A stretch of DNA of 64,000 bases from JALYGY01 sp963800975 (GTDB lineage: Bacteria > Actinomycetota > Rubrobacteria > Rubrobacterales > Rubrobacteraceae): positions 310,001 through 374,000 of the forward strand of contig CAWDDB010000021.1 of NCBI GenBank assembly GCA_963800975.1, written 5' to 3'. Position 1 is the first letter of the stretch, and each line of letters starts with the position of its first letter. The position numbers and the translations under genes were made by a program. Positions 25,071 to 33,453 of this stretch are shown in pieces. Under the pieces are notes generated by a model. That model searched no databases. It was not told the DNA's origin and saw nothing but the letters and a program-made list of their open reading frames with translations.

Positions 25071-26021
25071 ATGACCCGCTACGAGCCGGCCGATTCCTTC
25101 GAGACCCCACGATTTTCGGGCGTGCGTACCTTTATGCGCCTGCCCAACGTTCGCGACCTCGAGAACGCCGACGCCGCCGTCGTCGGCGCCCCGTTCGACA
25201 CGGGCGGCACCTTTCGTATCGGCGCCCGCTTCGGTCCCGAAAGTATAAGGAGCGCCTCGCACCTGCTCAGGCGCTACAACCCCGGACTCGGCGTGGGCAT
25301 CTTTGACCACCTCTCGGTGATCGACTACGGCGACGTGCCAGTCGTCCCCGGCTACATCGAGGAGAGCTACAAACGGATAGCGGAGGGACTGGAACCGATA
25401 CACCGCGCCGGCGTCACCCCGATAGTGCTCGGCGGCGACCACTCCATAGCGCTGCCCGAGCTGCGGGCAGCGGCTGCCGTGCACGGCCCTCTCGCCCTGG
25501 TGCAGTACGACTCCCATCCCGACACCTGGGACGCCTACTTCGGCCAGAAGCACACGCACGGGACGCCGTTCAGACGCGCGGTGGAAGAGGGGCTGCTAGA
25601 CACCTCGAGGTCCATCCAGGTCGGGATGCGGGGTTCGATCTACGACGAGGGTGACTGGAACGACGCGACGGAGATGGGCTTCGATCTGGTCCCAACGGAT
25701 GAGGTGCGCGACCTGGGCATCCCTGCCGTCATAGAGCGCGTGCGCGAGCGGGTCGGCGACGCGAAGGCATACGTCTCCTTCGACGTAGACTTCGTGGACC
25801 CGGCGTTCGCTCCTGGCACGGGTACGCCCGAGATCGGGGGTTTCACCAGCCGCGAGGCACAGGAGCTCGTGCGGGGGCTTGTGGGCCTCGACATCGTCGG
25901 CTGCGACGTCGTCGAGGTGCTGCCGCCCTACGACGCGGCCCAGATCACGGCGCTCCTCGCCGCGAACATCGCCCACGAGTTCCTGAGCCTCATTGCCTTG
26001 AGGAGGCAGAACGGTGGATAG
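25071..26021 (+). CDS. speB: Agmatinase (arginase/ureohydrolase family)
   Basis: Manganese ureohydrolase of 316 residues that should convert agmatine to putrescine and urea. Metal motifs: GGDHS (residues about 122-126), QYDSHPDTWD (in place of the usual DAHxDxxD; first metal aspartate retained, SHPD instead of AHTD), and SFDVDFVDPAFAPGTGTPE. ADAAVVGAPFDTGG at the N-terminus is the agmatinase signature strand. ATG at 25071 follows GGGGAG. Its stop overlaps the following symporter by 8 nt. In this window it supplies putrescine to the amine oxidase and transaminase genes. A guanidinobutyrase or guanidinopropionase specificity cannot be excluded. Confidence 0.88.
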   Translation: MTRYEPADSFETPRFSGVRTFMRLPNVRDLENADAAVVGAPFDTGGTFRIGARFGPESIRSASHLLRRYNPGLGVGIFDHLSVIDYGDVPVVPGYIEESYKRIAEGLEPIHRAGVTPIVLGGDHSIALPELRAAAAVHGPLALVQYDSHPDTWDAYFGQKHTHGTPFRRAVEEGLLDTSRSIQVGMRGSIYDEGDWNDATEMGFDLVPTDEVRDLGIPAVIERVRERVGDAKAYVSFDVDFVDPAFAPGTGTPEIGGFTSREAQELVRGLVGLDIVGCDVVEVLPPYDAAQITALLAANIAHEFLSLIALRRQNGG

Positions 26022-27441
26022 CCTGCTGCTCGACTACGTCGTCATAGCCATCTACTTCGCCGTGATGATCGGTGCCGGATACTGGGGCCTCACGAGGGCC
26101 CGCGACGCCGAAGACTACCTCGTGGCCGGGCGCAGGCTCGGCCCCTTCATGTACGTCGGGACCCTGAGCGCGGTGGTTCTCGGCGGCGCCTCGACCATCG
26201 GCGGCGTGGCGCTGGGCTACGAGAACGGCATCTCGGGAATGTGGCTCGTGTTCTGGATCGGCATGGGCGTCATAGCCCTCGGCGTCCTGATGTCCACCCG
26301 GCTCTCGCGCCTCGGCGTCTACACGGTATCGGAGATGCTCGAGAAGCGCTACGGGGCCGCGTCGCGCCTGATCAGCGCGATCATCATCGCGGCCTACGCC
26401 CTCATGATCGCGGTCACCTCCACCATCGCCATAGGCTCCGTCTTCAACGTCGTCCTGCCCCTCTCTTCCACCCTCGCCATCCTGATCGCCGGTGGCATCG
26501 TCGTCGCCTACTCCGTGGCCGGAGGCATGTGGTCCATAACGCTCACGGACTTCCTGCAGTTCCTGATCATGACCGTGGGCATCTTCTTCCTCCTGCTGCC
26601 GCTCTCGATCGCCGCGGCCGGCGGCCTATCCGGGATGCAGGAAGCCCTGCCGGCCTCCTACTTCGACCTCACGGCGATCGGGTGGCAGACGATCTTCACC
26701 TACTTCCTGCTGTTCTTTTTCGGGCTCATGATCGGTCAGGACATCTGGCAGCGGGTCTTCACGGCGCGCAGCGCCGAGGTAGCCCGGTGGGGTAGCGTGA
26801 CGGCCGGGGTGTACTGCCTGCTCTACGCTCTTGCTGGGGCGCTGGTCGGGACCGCGGCCAAGGTGCTCTTGCCCGACCTTTCGAATCCGGACAACGCCTT
26901 CGCCCGCGTCGCGAGCGAGGCGCTCCCGGTGGGGATCACCGGACTCGTCCTCGCGGCGGCGCTCGCCGCCGTGATGTCGACGGCCAGCGCCGGACTGCTC
27001 GCCTCCTCCACCATCCTCGCCAACGACGTCTACGAAGCGTTCGTCTCCAGAGGAGAACACAACAAGGTGCTGGTCAGCCGCGTGACGACCTTGCTTGTCG
27101 GCGTCGTCGTCCTCGTTATCTCGCTGATCGTCACGGACGTGGTCGGTGCCCTGACGGTGGCCTACGATCTCCTGAGCGGAGCCCTGTTCGTGCCCATAGT
27201 GGGCGCCCTGTTCTGGAGGCGCGCGACCGCCGCTGGCGCCCTGGCTTCCATGGCCGCGGGCAGCGCCGTGGTCGTGTTCTTTATGGTCAGAGACGGGCTG
27301 TTCGCGAACTCGCCCATCATCTGGGGGATTATCGTCAGCCTCGTCGTATTCGTGGTGGTGAGCCTGCTTACCCCGGCACCCTCGGAAGAGAGCACGAGGG
27401 CGTGGGAGGAGAGGCTCGACGGGACGGGCGCACAGCGGTAA
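26014..27441 (+). CDS. Sodium:solute symporter family transporter
   Basis: Membrane protein of 475 residues with about 13 helices of the SSS/LeuT fold. The first helix with YWGLTRARDAEDYLVAGRRL is the typical start of this family, and GGASTIGGVALGYENG and VMSTASAGLLASSTILANDV are the conserved sodium-site regions of helices 1 and 8. The start is GTG at 26014 with GAGGAGG, overlapping speB by 8 nt, which couples the two. Substrate is likely a cationic or zwitterionic amine given the neighbours; pantothenate- or proline-type relatives make this uncertain. Confidence 0.87.
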   Translation: MDSLLLDYVVIAIYFAVMIGAGYWGLTRARDAEDYLVAGRRLGPFMYVGTLSAVVLGGASTIGGVALGYENGISGMWLVFWIGMGVIALGVLMSTRLSRLGVYTVSEMLEKRYGAASRLISAIIIAAYALMIAVTSTIAIGSVFNVVLPLSSTLAILIAGGIVVAYSVAGGMWSITLTDFLQFLIMTVGIFFLLLPLSIAAAGGLSGMQEALPASYFDLTAIGWQTIFTYFLLFFFGLMIGQDIWQRVFTARSAEVARWGSVTAGVYCLLYALAGALVGTAAKVLLPDLSNPDNAFARVASEALPVGITGLVLAAALAAVMSTASAGLLASSTILANDVYEAFVSRGEHNKVLVSRVTTLLVGVVVLVISLIVTDVVGALTVAYDLLSGALFVPIVGALFWRRATAAGALASMAAGSAVVVFFMVRDGLFANSPIIWGIIVSLVVFVVVSLLTPAPSEESTRAWEERLDGTGAQR

Positions 27442-27489
27442 CGGCGGGTATACTGGAAAGCGTCAGGCCGACAGGAAGAGGTGCCGAAG

Positions 27490-28830
27490 ATGCTTGAGTC
27501 GACGAGGATCAAGACCGAGATACCGGGCCCGAAGAGCCGGGCGTTGATGGAGCGGCGGCACCGGGCCGTCTCGTCTGGGGTTGGGATCGCGACGCCGATG
27601 TTCGCCCAGGACGCGAAGGGCGCCCTCCTGACCGACGTCGACGGAAACACCTTCATAGACTTCGGCGGCGGCATCGGGGTGATGAACGTCGGCCACACGG
27701 CCGCGCGGGTGGTCGAGGCGGTCAAGGAGCAGGCCGACAAGCTCACGCACTCCTGCTTCTACGTCACCGAGTACGAGGGCTACATAGAGCTGGCCGAGAG
27801 GCTCAACGCCCTGGTGCCCGGCGACTTCGAGAAGCGTTCGTTCTTCGTCAACTCGGGGGCCGAGGCGGTCGAGAACGCGGTCAAGATCGCGCGCTACTAC
27901 ACGGGTCGTCCCGCTGTGATCGCCTTCGAGAGTTCCTTCCACGGGCGCACGATGCTCGCGATGACCCTCACGGGCAAGACGGACCCCTACAAGAAGGGCT
28001 TCGGCCCGTTCGTCCCCGAGGTCTACAGGGTGCCGGCGCCCTACGCCTACCGCTGCCCGGCGGGCAAGGACTGCTCCGGCGGTTGCCAGGGCGACTGCTT
28101 CGGGGCGATAGAGCGGGCGTTCGTCAGCACCGTGCACCCGAGCACCGTCGCGGCGATCATCGTCGAGCCGGTGATCGGGGAGGGCGGCTTTATACCGATC
28201 CCTGACTTCTACCTCAGGCAGCTGCGGGAGCTGTGCGACGAGCATGGGATCGTCCTCATCATCGACGAGGTCCAGACGGGCTTCGGACGGACGGGCAAGA
28301 TGCTCGCCATCGAGCACTCCGGGGTTGCGCCGGACATCCTCACCACGGCCAAGAGCATGGGCGGGGGGCTGCCCATAGCAGGGGTCACAGGCAAGGCGGA
28401 GATCATGGACTCCGTCCACGTCGGGGGCCTGGGCACGACCTACGGCGGCAACCCGATCTCCTGCGCCGCGGCCCTCGCGGTGCTCGACGGCTTCGAAGAC
28501 GAGGACCTGCTCGCGCGCTCCAACGCCCTGGGCGATCGCGTGATGAGCGGGATGCGCGAGATCCAGGACCGCCACCCGGACTTCGTCGGCGACGTGCGCG
28601 GGCGGGGCCCGATGGCCGCGATGGAGTTCGTAACCGACGCCGGGAGCAAGACTCCCGACAAGGAGCGGACGGCCAAGGTGATCCAGGGCTCGTTGCAGCA
28701 AGGGCTCCTTCTCCTGAGCGCAGGCCAGTACGGCAACTGCATCCGTACCCTCATGCCGTTCGTTATCACGGACGAGGAACTGGACGAGGGGCTCGCCATC
28801 CTGGGGCGTGCTATAGACGACGCGGCCTGA
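27490..28830 (+). CDS. gabT: 4-aminobutyrate aminotransferase
   Basis: Class III transaminase of 446 residues transferring the amino group of GABA to 2-oxoglutarate to give succinate semialdehyde. Motifs: FIDFGGGIGVMNVGH, FFVNSGAEAVENAVKIAR, FHGRTMLAMTLTGKTDPYKK, IVEPVIGEGGFIPIP, IIDEVQTGFGRTGK and the lysine in ILTTAKSMGGGLPIAG, all as in bacterial GabT. I choose ATG 27490, eight bases after AGGAAGAGG, over GTG 27481 which abuts it. It is separated by 48 nt from the symporter gene. No succinate semialdehyde dehydrogenase gene lies in the window. A convergent terminator hairpin follows. Confidence 0.92.
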   Translation: MLESTRIKTEIPGPKSRALMERRHRAVSSGVGIATPMFAQDAKGALLTDVDGNTFIDFGGGIGVMNVGHTAARVVEAVKEQADKLTHSCFYVTEYEGYIELAERLNALVPGDFEKRSFFVNSGAEAVENAVKIARYYTGRPAVIAFESSFHGRTMLAMTLTGKTDPYKKGFGPFVPEVYRVPAPYAYRCPAGKDCSGGCQGDCFGAIERAFVSTVHPSTVAAIIVEPVIGEGGFIPIPDFYLRQLRELCDEHGIVLIIDEVQTGFGRTGKMLAIEHSGVAPDILTTAKSMGGGLPIAGVTGKAEIMDSVHVGGLGTTYGGNPISCAAALAVLDGFEDEDLLARSNALGDRVMSGMREIQDRHPDFVGDVRGRGPMAAMEFVTDAGSKTPDKERTAKVIQGSLQQGLLLLSAGQYGNCIRTLMPFVITDEELDEGLAILGRAIDDAA

Positions 28831-28878
28831 CGGCCAGGCGAACAACCCAAACGGCAGGGTAGAGACGCCCCGTGGGCA

Positions 28879-28897
28879 GACGCCCCAGCGGGGCGTC
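28879..28897. terminator. Convergent hairpin between gabT and tspO
   Basis: GACGCCCC and GGGGCGTC form a perfect 8-bp stem around a 3-nt loop. A second GACGCCCC-like copy lies 15 nt upstream. No U-tract follows in either direction, so termination efficiency is uncertain. Confidence 0.5.
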
Positions 28898-28898
28898 A

Positions 28899-29399
28899 CT
28901 ACGGGTTCAACAACCAGATGGCGGCGTTGAGGGCGGTCGCGAAGGTCACCCAGGCCAGGTAGGGGACGAGGAGCCACCCGGCCGGCCGGCTTACGCGTGA
29001 GAAGGCAAGGATGGTCAGCAGGATCGCGGTCCAGAGGATGAGGATCTCGAGCAGCGCTCCCCCCGGCGCCTGCAGCCCGAAGAAGATCAGGGACCACGCC
29101 AGGTTCAGCACCAGCTGGACGGCGAAGAGCGCCATCGCCGTTCCCGAGAGGCCGGTCTTGCGCCACACGAGCCAGCCCGAGACGGCCATCGCGAGGTAGA
29201 GAAGGGTCCACACGGGTCCGAAGAGCCAATTCGGCGGGGTAAAGAAAGGCTTCTGGAGCGTCTCGTACCATCCGCCGCTCGCGGTCTGGGGCGTCGTGAA
29301 GAGGGAACCGAGGCCCGCCACGGCGAAACAGACGGCAACGAAGAGGGCGAGGACGAGGAACGAACGGGCGGACCCTCTTCTGGGGATGGTCTCCTGCAC
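28899..29399 (-). CDS. tspO: TspO/MBR (translocator protein) family membrane protein
   Basis: Five-helix membrane protein of 166 residues. WYETLQKPFFTPPNWLFGPV is the canonical TspO loop (W-Y-x-x-L-x-K-P-x-F-x-P-P), followed by VWTLLYLAMAVSGWLVW and LNLAWSLIFFG with the conserved tryptophans; the C-terminal helix has LVPYLAWVTFATALN. TspO binds porphyrins and lipids and is tied to oxidative-stress responses and tetrapyrrole handling. It begins 10 nt after the P450 stop with GAGGAGG before the GTG start, so it shares an operon with a haem enzyme. Confidence 0.95.
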   Translation of the reverse strand: MQETIPRRGSARSFLVLALFVAVCFAVAGLGSLFTTPQTASGGWYETLQKPFFTPPNWLFGPVWTLLYLAMAVSGWLVWRKTGLSGTAMALFAVQLVLNLAWSLIFFGLQAPGGALLEILILWTAILLTILAFSRVSRPAGWLLVPYLAWVTFATALNAAIWLLNP

Positions 29400-29409
29400 G
29401 GCGGCCTCC

Positions 29410-30627
29410 TCAGAACTGCAGGGGCAACCCTCTCAGGCCGCGGATGATCATACCGGGACGCCAGCTCAGGGAGTCGGGGGAGCCGGCCAACCGCAATTCT
29501 GGCATGCGCCTGAGGAGGGTGGAGATCGCGATCTGTCCCTCCATGCGGGCGAGCGGCGCGCCGAGGCAGTGGTGGATGCCCTTGCCGAAGGCGAGGTGCT
29601 TGTTGTCCGCGCGGGTGATGTCCAGCTCGTCGGGATCGGCGAACCTCTGCGGGTCGCGGTCCGCGGATGCGAGAACCACCATCACCATCTCGCCCCTCGG
29701 AATCGTGACCCCGGCCATCTCCACCTCTTCGGTGGTGTAGCGTTCGGTCGCGCTCTCGACAGGCCCGTCGTAGCGTAGCAGCTCCTCGACGGCCGGCTTG
29801 ATCAGCGCCGGGTCGGCCTTGAGCTTCTGCAGCTGGTCCGGGTGCAGCAGCAGCGCCAGCACGCCGTTGCCGATGAGGTTGACGGTGGTCTCGTGACCGG
29901 CGACCAGGAGCAAGAAGACCATGCCGAGCAGCTCATCCTCGGAGAGCTTGTCGCCGGCCTCCTCCGCCCTCACCAGCGCGCTGACCAGGTCGTCCCTTGG
30001 GTTCGCGTGCTTCTCCTCGAAAAGGGCGTAAAGGTAGTCGTTGAAGGCCTGCATGTTCGGGATCAGGATCTCCTCCAGGTACTCCTGGGTGGTGTTCCCC
30101 GAGACCGCTGCGTTCGACCACTCGCGGAAGCTGTTCCTGTCCTCGGATGGCACGCCGAGCAGCTCGGCTATGACGGTGATGGGCAGCGGGAACGCGTAGT
30201 CGTCGATCAGGTCCATCTCGCCCTGGTCCTGCACGGCGTCGAGGAGGCTGTCCGCGATCGCCTGGACGCGCGGACGCTGGCGCTCGATCAGGCGCGGAGT
30301 GAAGGCCTTGGAGACGAGCGACCTGAGCCGCTGATGGTCGGGCGGGTCGGTGTCGAGCATGTTGTGGCTTAGCGGCTCCATCACCTTGGGTATGGGCGGG
30401 ATCTGGGCGAGCTGCTCCGGGGTCAGGGCGTTGCGAAAATTCTTGACGAAACGCCTGTCCTTGAGGACCGTCAAGGCGTCGTCGTAGCGCGTGATCATCC
30501 ACACCCCGCGGCCGTCCGGCAACTCTACGCGGTAAGCCGGCGCCGTCGAGCGCATCTCGGCGTAGGTGGGGTAGGGATCGTTCTTGAAGGTCGGGTCGAA
30601 GAGGTCGACCTGTGGGGTCTGCGACAT
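29410..30627 (-). CDS. Cytochrome P450
   Basis: Soluble bacterial P450 of 405 residues. The haem-ligand loop is FGKGIHHCLGAPLARMEG with the axial cysteine near residue 352; the I-helix oxygen-activation motif is AGHETT; the K-helix ExxR occurs in VEELLRYDGPVE...TERY. The N-terminus has no membrane anchor, and LSHNMLDTDPPDHQRLRSLV is the usual C-helix substrate-gate region of class I enzymes. ATG at 30627 follows GGAGGGAT. No ferredoxin or reductase gene is adjacent; the downstream partner is tspO. Substrate is unknown; similar enzymes hydroxylate fatty acids, terpenoids or polyketides. Confidence 0.94.
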   Translation of the reverse strand: MSQTPQVDLFDPTFKNDPYPTYAEMRSTAPAYRVELPDGRGVWMITRYDDALTVLKDRRFVKNFRNALTPEQLAQIPPIPKVMEPLSHNMLDTDPPDHQRLRSLVSKAFTPRLIERQRPRVQAIADSLLDAVQDQGEMDLIDDYAFPLPITVIAELLGVPSEDRNSFREWSNAAVSGNTTQEYLEEILIPNMQAFNDYLYALFEEKHANPRDDLVSALVRAEEAGDKLSEDELLGMVFLLLVAGHETTVNLIGNGVLALLLHPDQLQKLKADPALIKPAVEELLRYDGPVESATERYTTEEVEMAGVTIPRGEMVMVVLASADRDPQRFADPDELDITRADNKHLAFGKGIHHCLGAPLARMEGQIAISTLLRRMPELRLAGSPDSLSWRPGMIIRGLRGLPLQF

Positions 30628-30708
30628 GCCTCTATCCCTCCACTCTCTGGACGGCGGTCGTTGTGCTCTTGTACGCGCGTCGAGTGCCGAGGGTTTCCGT
30701 CCCGACCG

Positions 30709-31272
30709 TCAACCGAGCACCCCGTCAACGGGGAGGGCCAACCCGGTAAGGGCGAGCGGCGCGAGCGTCTCTGCGCGACGCGCGGTCTCGGTACGCCGGT
30801 AGCCGTCTCCGGACGGATCGGCGTGACTTTCGACGACCTCGTGCCCTAGGTCCACGATCCAGACCTCCCTGATTCCGGACCGCGCGTAGAGCGGGTACTT
30901 CACCCCGCGGTCGTAGGCGAGCGTGGTGTCGGAGACCTCGGTCAGGAGCAGCACGTCTTCGGTCACTGGCAGCGATTCCCGGTCGTCTCTCATCCTGAGC
31001 ACGGTCAGGTCAGGCTGCGGCTCGGAGTGCTCGTCGAGCCTGACCGGGTTCTGGACGCTGACGATGGCCTCGTCGCCTACGCCCCGCACCAGCATCCGGG
31101 TCAGCCCGTTTACGCAGGTGAGGTGCCTCGTGCCTATGGCGGCCATCTCGACGAGCTCTCCCTCGATCAGCTCGACCCGGTCGTCCTCGTGCAGGAGCCC
31201 GGCCTCGCCCATCCGATGGTAGTCGTGCACGGTGAAGCGTCGTCGCGTTACCTCGTACGTCTTCGTGTCCAC
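30709..31272 (-). CDS. Uma2 (DUF820) family putative endonuclease
   Basis: A 187-residue protein of the PD-(D/E)XK-fold Uma2 family. The start MDTKTYEVTRRRFTVHDYHRM leads into the usual EDDRVELIEGELVEM strand; the catalytic-like residues are in SEPQPDLTVLR (aspartate), LLLTEVSDTTLAYDRGVKYP (glutamate and lysine) and IREVWIVDL. These proteins are abundant in cyanobacteria, Chloroflexi and Rubrobacter-like bacteria, often in many copies; their role is not established, and restriction-like or mobile-element functions have been proposed. It stands alone between a P450 and accC. Confidence 0.85.
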   Translation of the reverse strand: MDTKTYEVTRRRFTVHDYHRMGEAGLLHEDDRVELIEGELVEMAAIGTRHLTCVNGLTRMLVRGVGDEAIVSVQNPVRLDEHSEPQPDLTVLRMRDDRESLPVTEDVLLLTEVSDTTLAYDRGVKYPLYARSGIREVWIVDLGHEVVESHADPSGDGYRRTETARRAETLAPLALTGLALPVDGVLG

Positions 31273-31352
31273 AGGAACCCTCCGGTGGCTCGTCCTCCAA
31301 GCGCGAAGTATACCCGGGCCAAGCGTCGCTCCAGGTAACTTTTCGGTCCTAG

Positions 31353-32693
31353 CTAATCTTCCTTTAGCAGCTCTTCCAGGTATCCCGTGTGGTACTCGCC
31401 GGAGCGGAAAGCGTCGTCCTCGAGCAGGCGCAGGTGGAGGGGGATGGTGGTCTTTATGCCTTCCAGGCGGTACTCACGCAGGGCGCGGCGGGCGCGGCTT
31501 ATGGCCTCTTCGCGCGTGAGGGCCCAGACGACAAGCTTTCCTACCATGGAGTCGTAGAACGGTGGGATCGTGTACCCCTGATAAATCGCCGAGTCCACCC
31601 TGACGCCGGGACCCCCGGGAACTTCGAGGTAGGTGATCTCGCCCGGAGACGGCATGAAGTCCTGTTCCGGGTCTTCGGCGTTTATGCGGAACTCTATGGC
31701 GTGGCCTTCGAAGGGGACATCCTCCTGCTCCAGGCTCAAGGGATCCCCACCGGCGACCCTGAGCTGCTCCTTCACCAGGTCGACGCCGGTGAGGGTCTCC
31801 GTGACCGGGTGCTCGACCTGTATCCTCGTGTTCATCTCGATAAAGTAGAACTCGTCGCCCTCGACCAGGAACTCGACCGTCCCGGCGCTGGTGTACTCTA
31901 CCTCCCTCGCGAGCCGGACGGCCGCCTCGGTCATCGCTTCGCGCACCTCCGAGGTTATGCCGGGGGAGGGGGCCTCCTCGATGATCTTCTGCCGGCGGCG
32001 CTGCATCGAGCACTCGCGCTCGTATAGGTGGATGACGTTACCCTCGTGATCGCCCATCACCTGGACCTCGACGTGGCGCGGCCCGACGAGGAGCTTCTCC
32101 AGGTAGAGCGAGCCGTCACCGAAGGCCTTCTCCGCCTCCTGGCGCGCGACGCGCACCGCCTTGCGCAGCTCCTCCTCGTTCTCTGCCACCCGGATGCCCC
32201 TCCCGCCCCCGCCGGCGGCCGCCTTCACCATCACGGGGTAGCCGATCTCGTCCGCCGTCTCGCCCGCCTCGTCGTCCGAGGCCGACTCCTCGGAGCCAGG
32301 GACCACGGGCACCTCGGCCTCAGTCGCGATGCGGCGCGCCGCGGACTTGTTGCCCATCCTCTCTATCGCCTCGGGGGACGGTCCGACGAACTCGAGGCCG
32401 GCGTCGCGGCAGGCGGCGGCGAAGGAGGCGTTCTCGGCCAGGAAGCCGTAGCCGGGGTGGACGCCGTCGGCGCCCGACTCCTCGGCGGCCTCGATCAGGG
32501 CCTCGACGTTCAGGTAGCTTTTCCCGGCCGGCGGCGGGCCGATGTTGATGGCCTCGTCGGCGTGGCGGACGTGGAGTGCCTCCTCGTCGGCGTCGGAGTA
32601 GACGGCCACGGACGGGATCCCCAGCTCCCGGCAGGCCCGCACGACGCGAAGCGCTATCTCACCCCGGTTGGCGACCAGAACTTTTTTCAGCAT
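31353..32693 (-). CDS. accC: Biotin carboxylase (acyl-CoA carboxylase subunit AccC type)
   Basis: ATP-grasp biotin carboxylase of 446 residues that carboxylates biotin on a carrier protein. Motifs: KKVLVANRGEIALRVVRACR, HPGYGFLAENASFA, the glycine-rich ATP loop AAAGGGGRGIRVAE, HVEVQVMGD, ECSMQRRRQKIIEEAPSP and EMNTRIQVEHPVTE with the catalytic glutamates and arginine. ATG at 32693 follows GGAGG. It is transcribed in the same direction as the upstream bioY gene, and the divergent operon encodes pxpB-pxpC-pxpA and a biotin carrier. With no carboxyltransferase accA/accD nearby, it may serve the Pxp/carrier system rather than fatty-acid synthesis. Confidence 0.93.
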   Translation of the reverse strand: MLKKVLVANRGEIALRVVRACRELGIPSVAVYSDADEEALHVRHADEAINIGPPPAGKSYLNVEALIEAAEESGADGVHPGYGFLAENASFAAACRDAGLEFVGPSPEAIERMGNKSAARRIATEAEVPVVPGSEESASDDEAGETADEIGYPVMVKAAAGGGGRGIRVAENEEELRKAVRVARQEAEKAFGDGSLYLEKLLVGPRHVEVQVMGDHEGNVIHLYERECSMQRRRQKIIEEAPSPGITSEVREAMTEAAVRLAREVEYTSAGTVEFLVEGDEFYFIEMNTRIQVEHPVTETLTGVDLVKEQLRVAGGDPLSLEQEDVPFEGHAIEFRINAEDPEQDFMPSPGEITYLEVPGGPGVRVDSAIYQGYTIPPFYDSMVGKLVVWALTREEAISRARRALREYRLEGIKTTIPLHLRLLEDDAFRSGEYHTGYLEELLKED

Positions 32694-32755
32694 GCCGCAG
32701 CCTCCCTCGTAACCCCGCCCGTTCCGCCCGTCATGGTAAAGGAGTGAGCCGGTTC

Positions 32756-32802
32756 GCGTAGGGACAGTTCGCGCAAGGGCGGTTCGCGAACCGCCCCTAC
32801 GC
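32756..32802. repeat. REP-like palindrome between accC and bioY
   Basis: A perfect 20-nt palindrome (32777-32796, centre TTCGCGAA) is nested in a wider imperfect stem in which GCGTAGGG (32756-32763) pairs with CCCTACGC (32795-32802). The outer arm ends at the bioY stop codon. It could serve as a terminator for bioY or as a dispersed palindromic repeat. Confidence 0.65.
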
Positions 32803-33344
32803 TAAGCGCGGGAGGGGGAGATGGCGGGGGCGGCGGCTATCGCCACGAGCGCGGCCACGGCCACCTTGATCAGGTCGAACGGGACGAAGATCAGGACCCC
32901 CTGCGCCACGGCCACCGCGAGCGGCAGATCCGTGACCACCGAGAGCCAGACGGCGCCGACGGCGTAGATCACGGCGAGGGCCACGCACCCCGACAGGAAA
33001 CTGAGCACGAGCGCCCGCGCGCGGGTGGCGCTCCTAACCGTACCGGCGGCGAGACCCGCGATCGCCGCGGCCAGCGGGTACGAGAGGAGGTAGCCGCCCG
33101 TGGGACCCAGCAGCACGCCGAGGCCGCCCCTGAACTCGGCGAAGACCGGCACGCCGATGGCCCCGACGAGAAGGTAGATCGCCTGCGCGAGCGCCCCGTA
33201 GCGAGGGCCCAGCAAGAGCCCCGAGAGGACGACCGCGAGCACCTGCAACGTGAAGGGAACCGGAAAGATCGGGACGGCGATCTGGGCCGCCACCGCCGTC
33301 ACCGCGGCCATGAGCGCGGTCCGGGTCATCATCGCCAGCCTCAA
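32802..33344 (-). CDS. bioY: BioY family biotin transporter (ECF S component)
   Basis: Six-helix membrane protein of 180 residues that captures biotin. AVPIFPVPFTLQVLAVVLSG, followed by LLLGPRYGALAQAIYLLVGAIGVPVFA, FRGGLGVLLGPTGGYLLSYP and FVPFDLIKVAVA, are the standard BioY motifs. The start is TTG at 33344 with GAGGGG upstream; an ATG 12 nt later is possible. No ECF ATPase or T component (BioM, BioN) is adjacent, as is common. Its position beside accC and divergent from a biotin-carrier operon gives a clear link: biotin supply for the local carboxylase system. Confidence 0.94.
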   Translation of the reverse strand: MRLAMMTRTALMAAVTAVAAQIAVPIFPVPFTLQVLAVVLSGLLLGPRYGALAQAIYLLVGAIGVPVFAEFRGGLGVLLGPTGGYLLSYPLAAAIAGLAAGTVRSATRARALVLSFLSGCVALAVIYAVGAVWLSVVTDLPLAVAVAQGVLIFVPFDLIKVAVAALVAIAAAPAISPSRA

Positions 33345-33391
33345 CCGTTCTTCCCCTCCCGCTAGTATCCAGGCTTCCTATTAAACATACA

Positions 33392-33420
33392 TTGACCGAG
33401 ATTTCTCGCGCAGGTAGTAT
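33392..33420 (+). promoter_or_regulatory. Promoter of the pxpBCA-biotin carrier operon
   Basis: TTGACC (33392-33397), a 17-nt spacer and TAGTAT (33415-33420) lie 34 nt before the pxpB start. The spacer contains the palindrome CGAGA-TT-TCTCG (33397-33408), a possible operator. Confidence 0.6.
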
Positions 33421-33453
33421 TTTCAGCGCCGTCGAGGGAAGGTGGGACTATAC

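Noticed and set aside
27463..29271. Minus-strand frame of 602 codons opposite gabT
   Set aside because: High-GC antisense artefact of gabT and tspO; rich in Arg, His and Asp with no motif or ribosome site.
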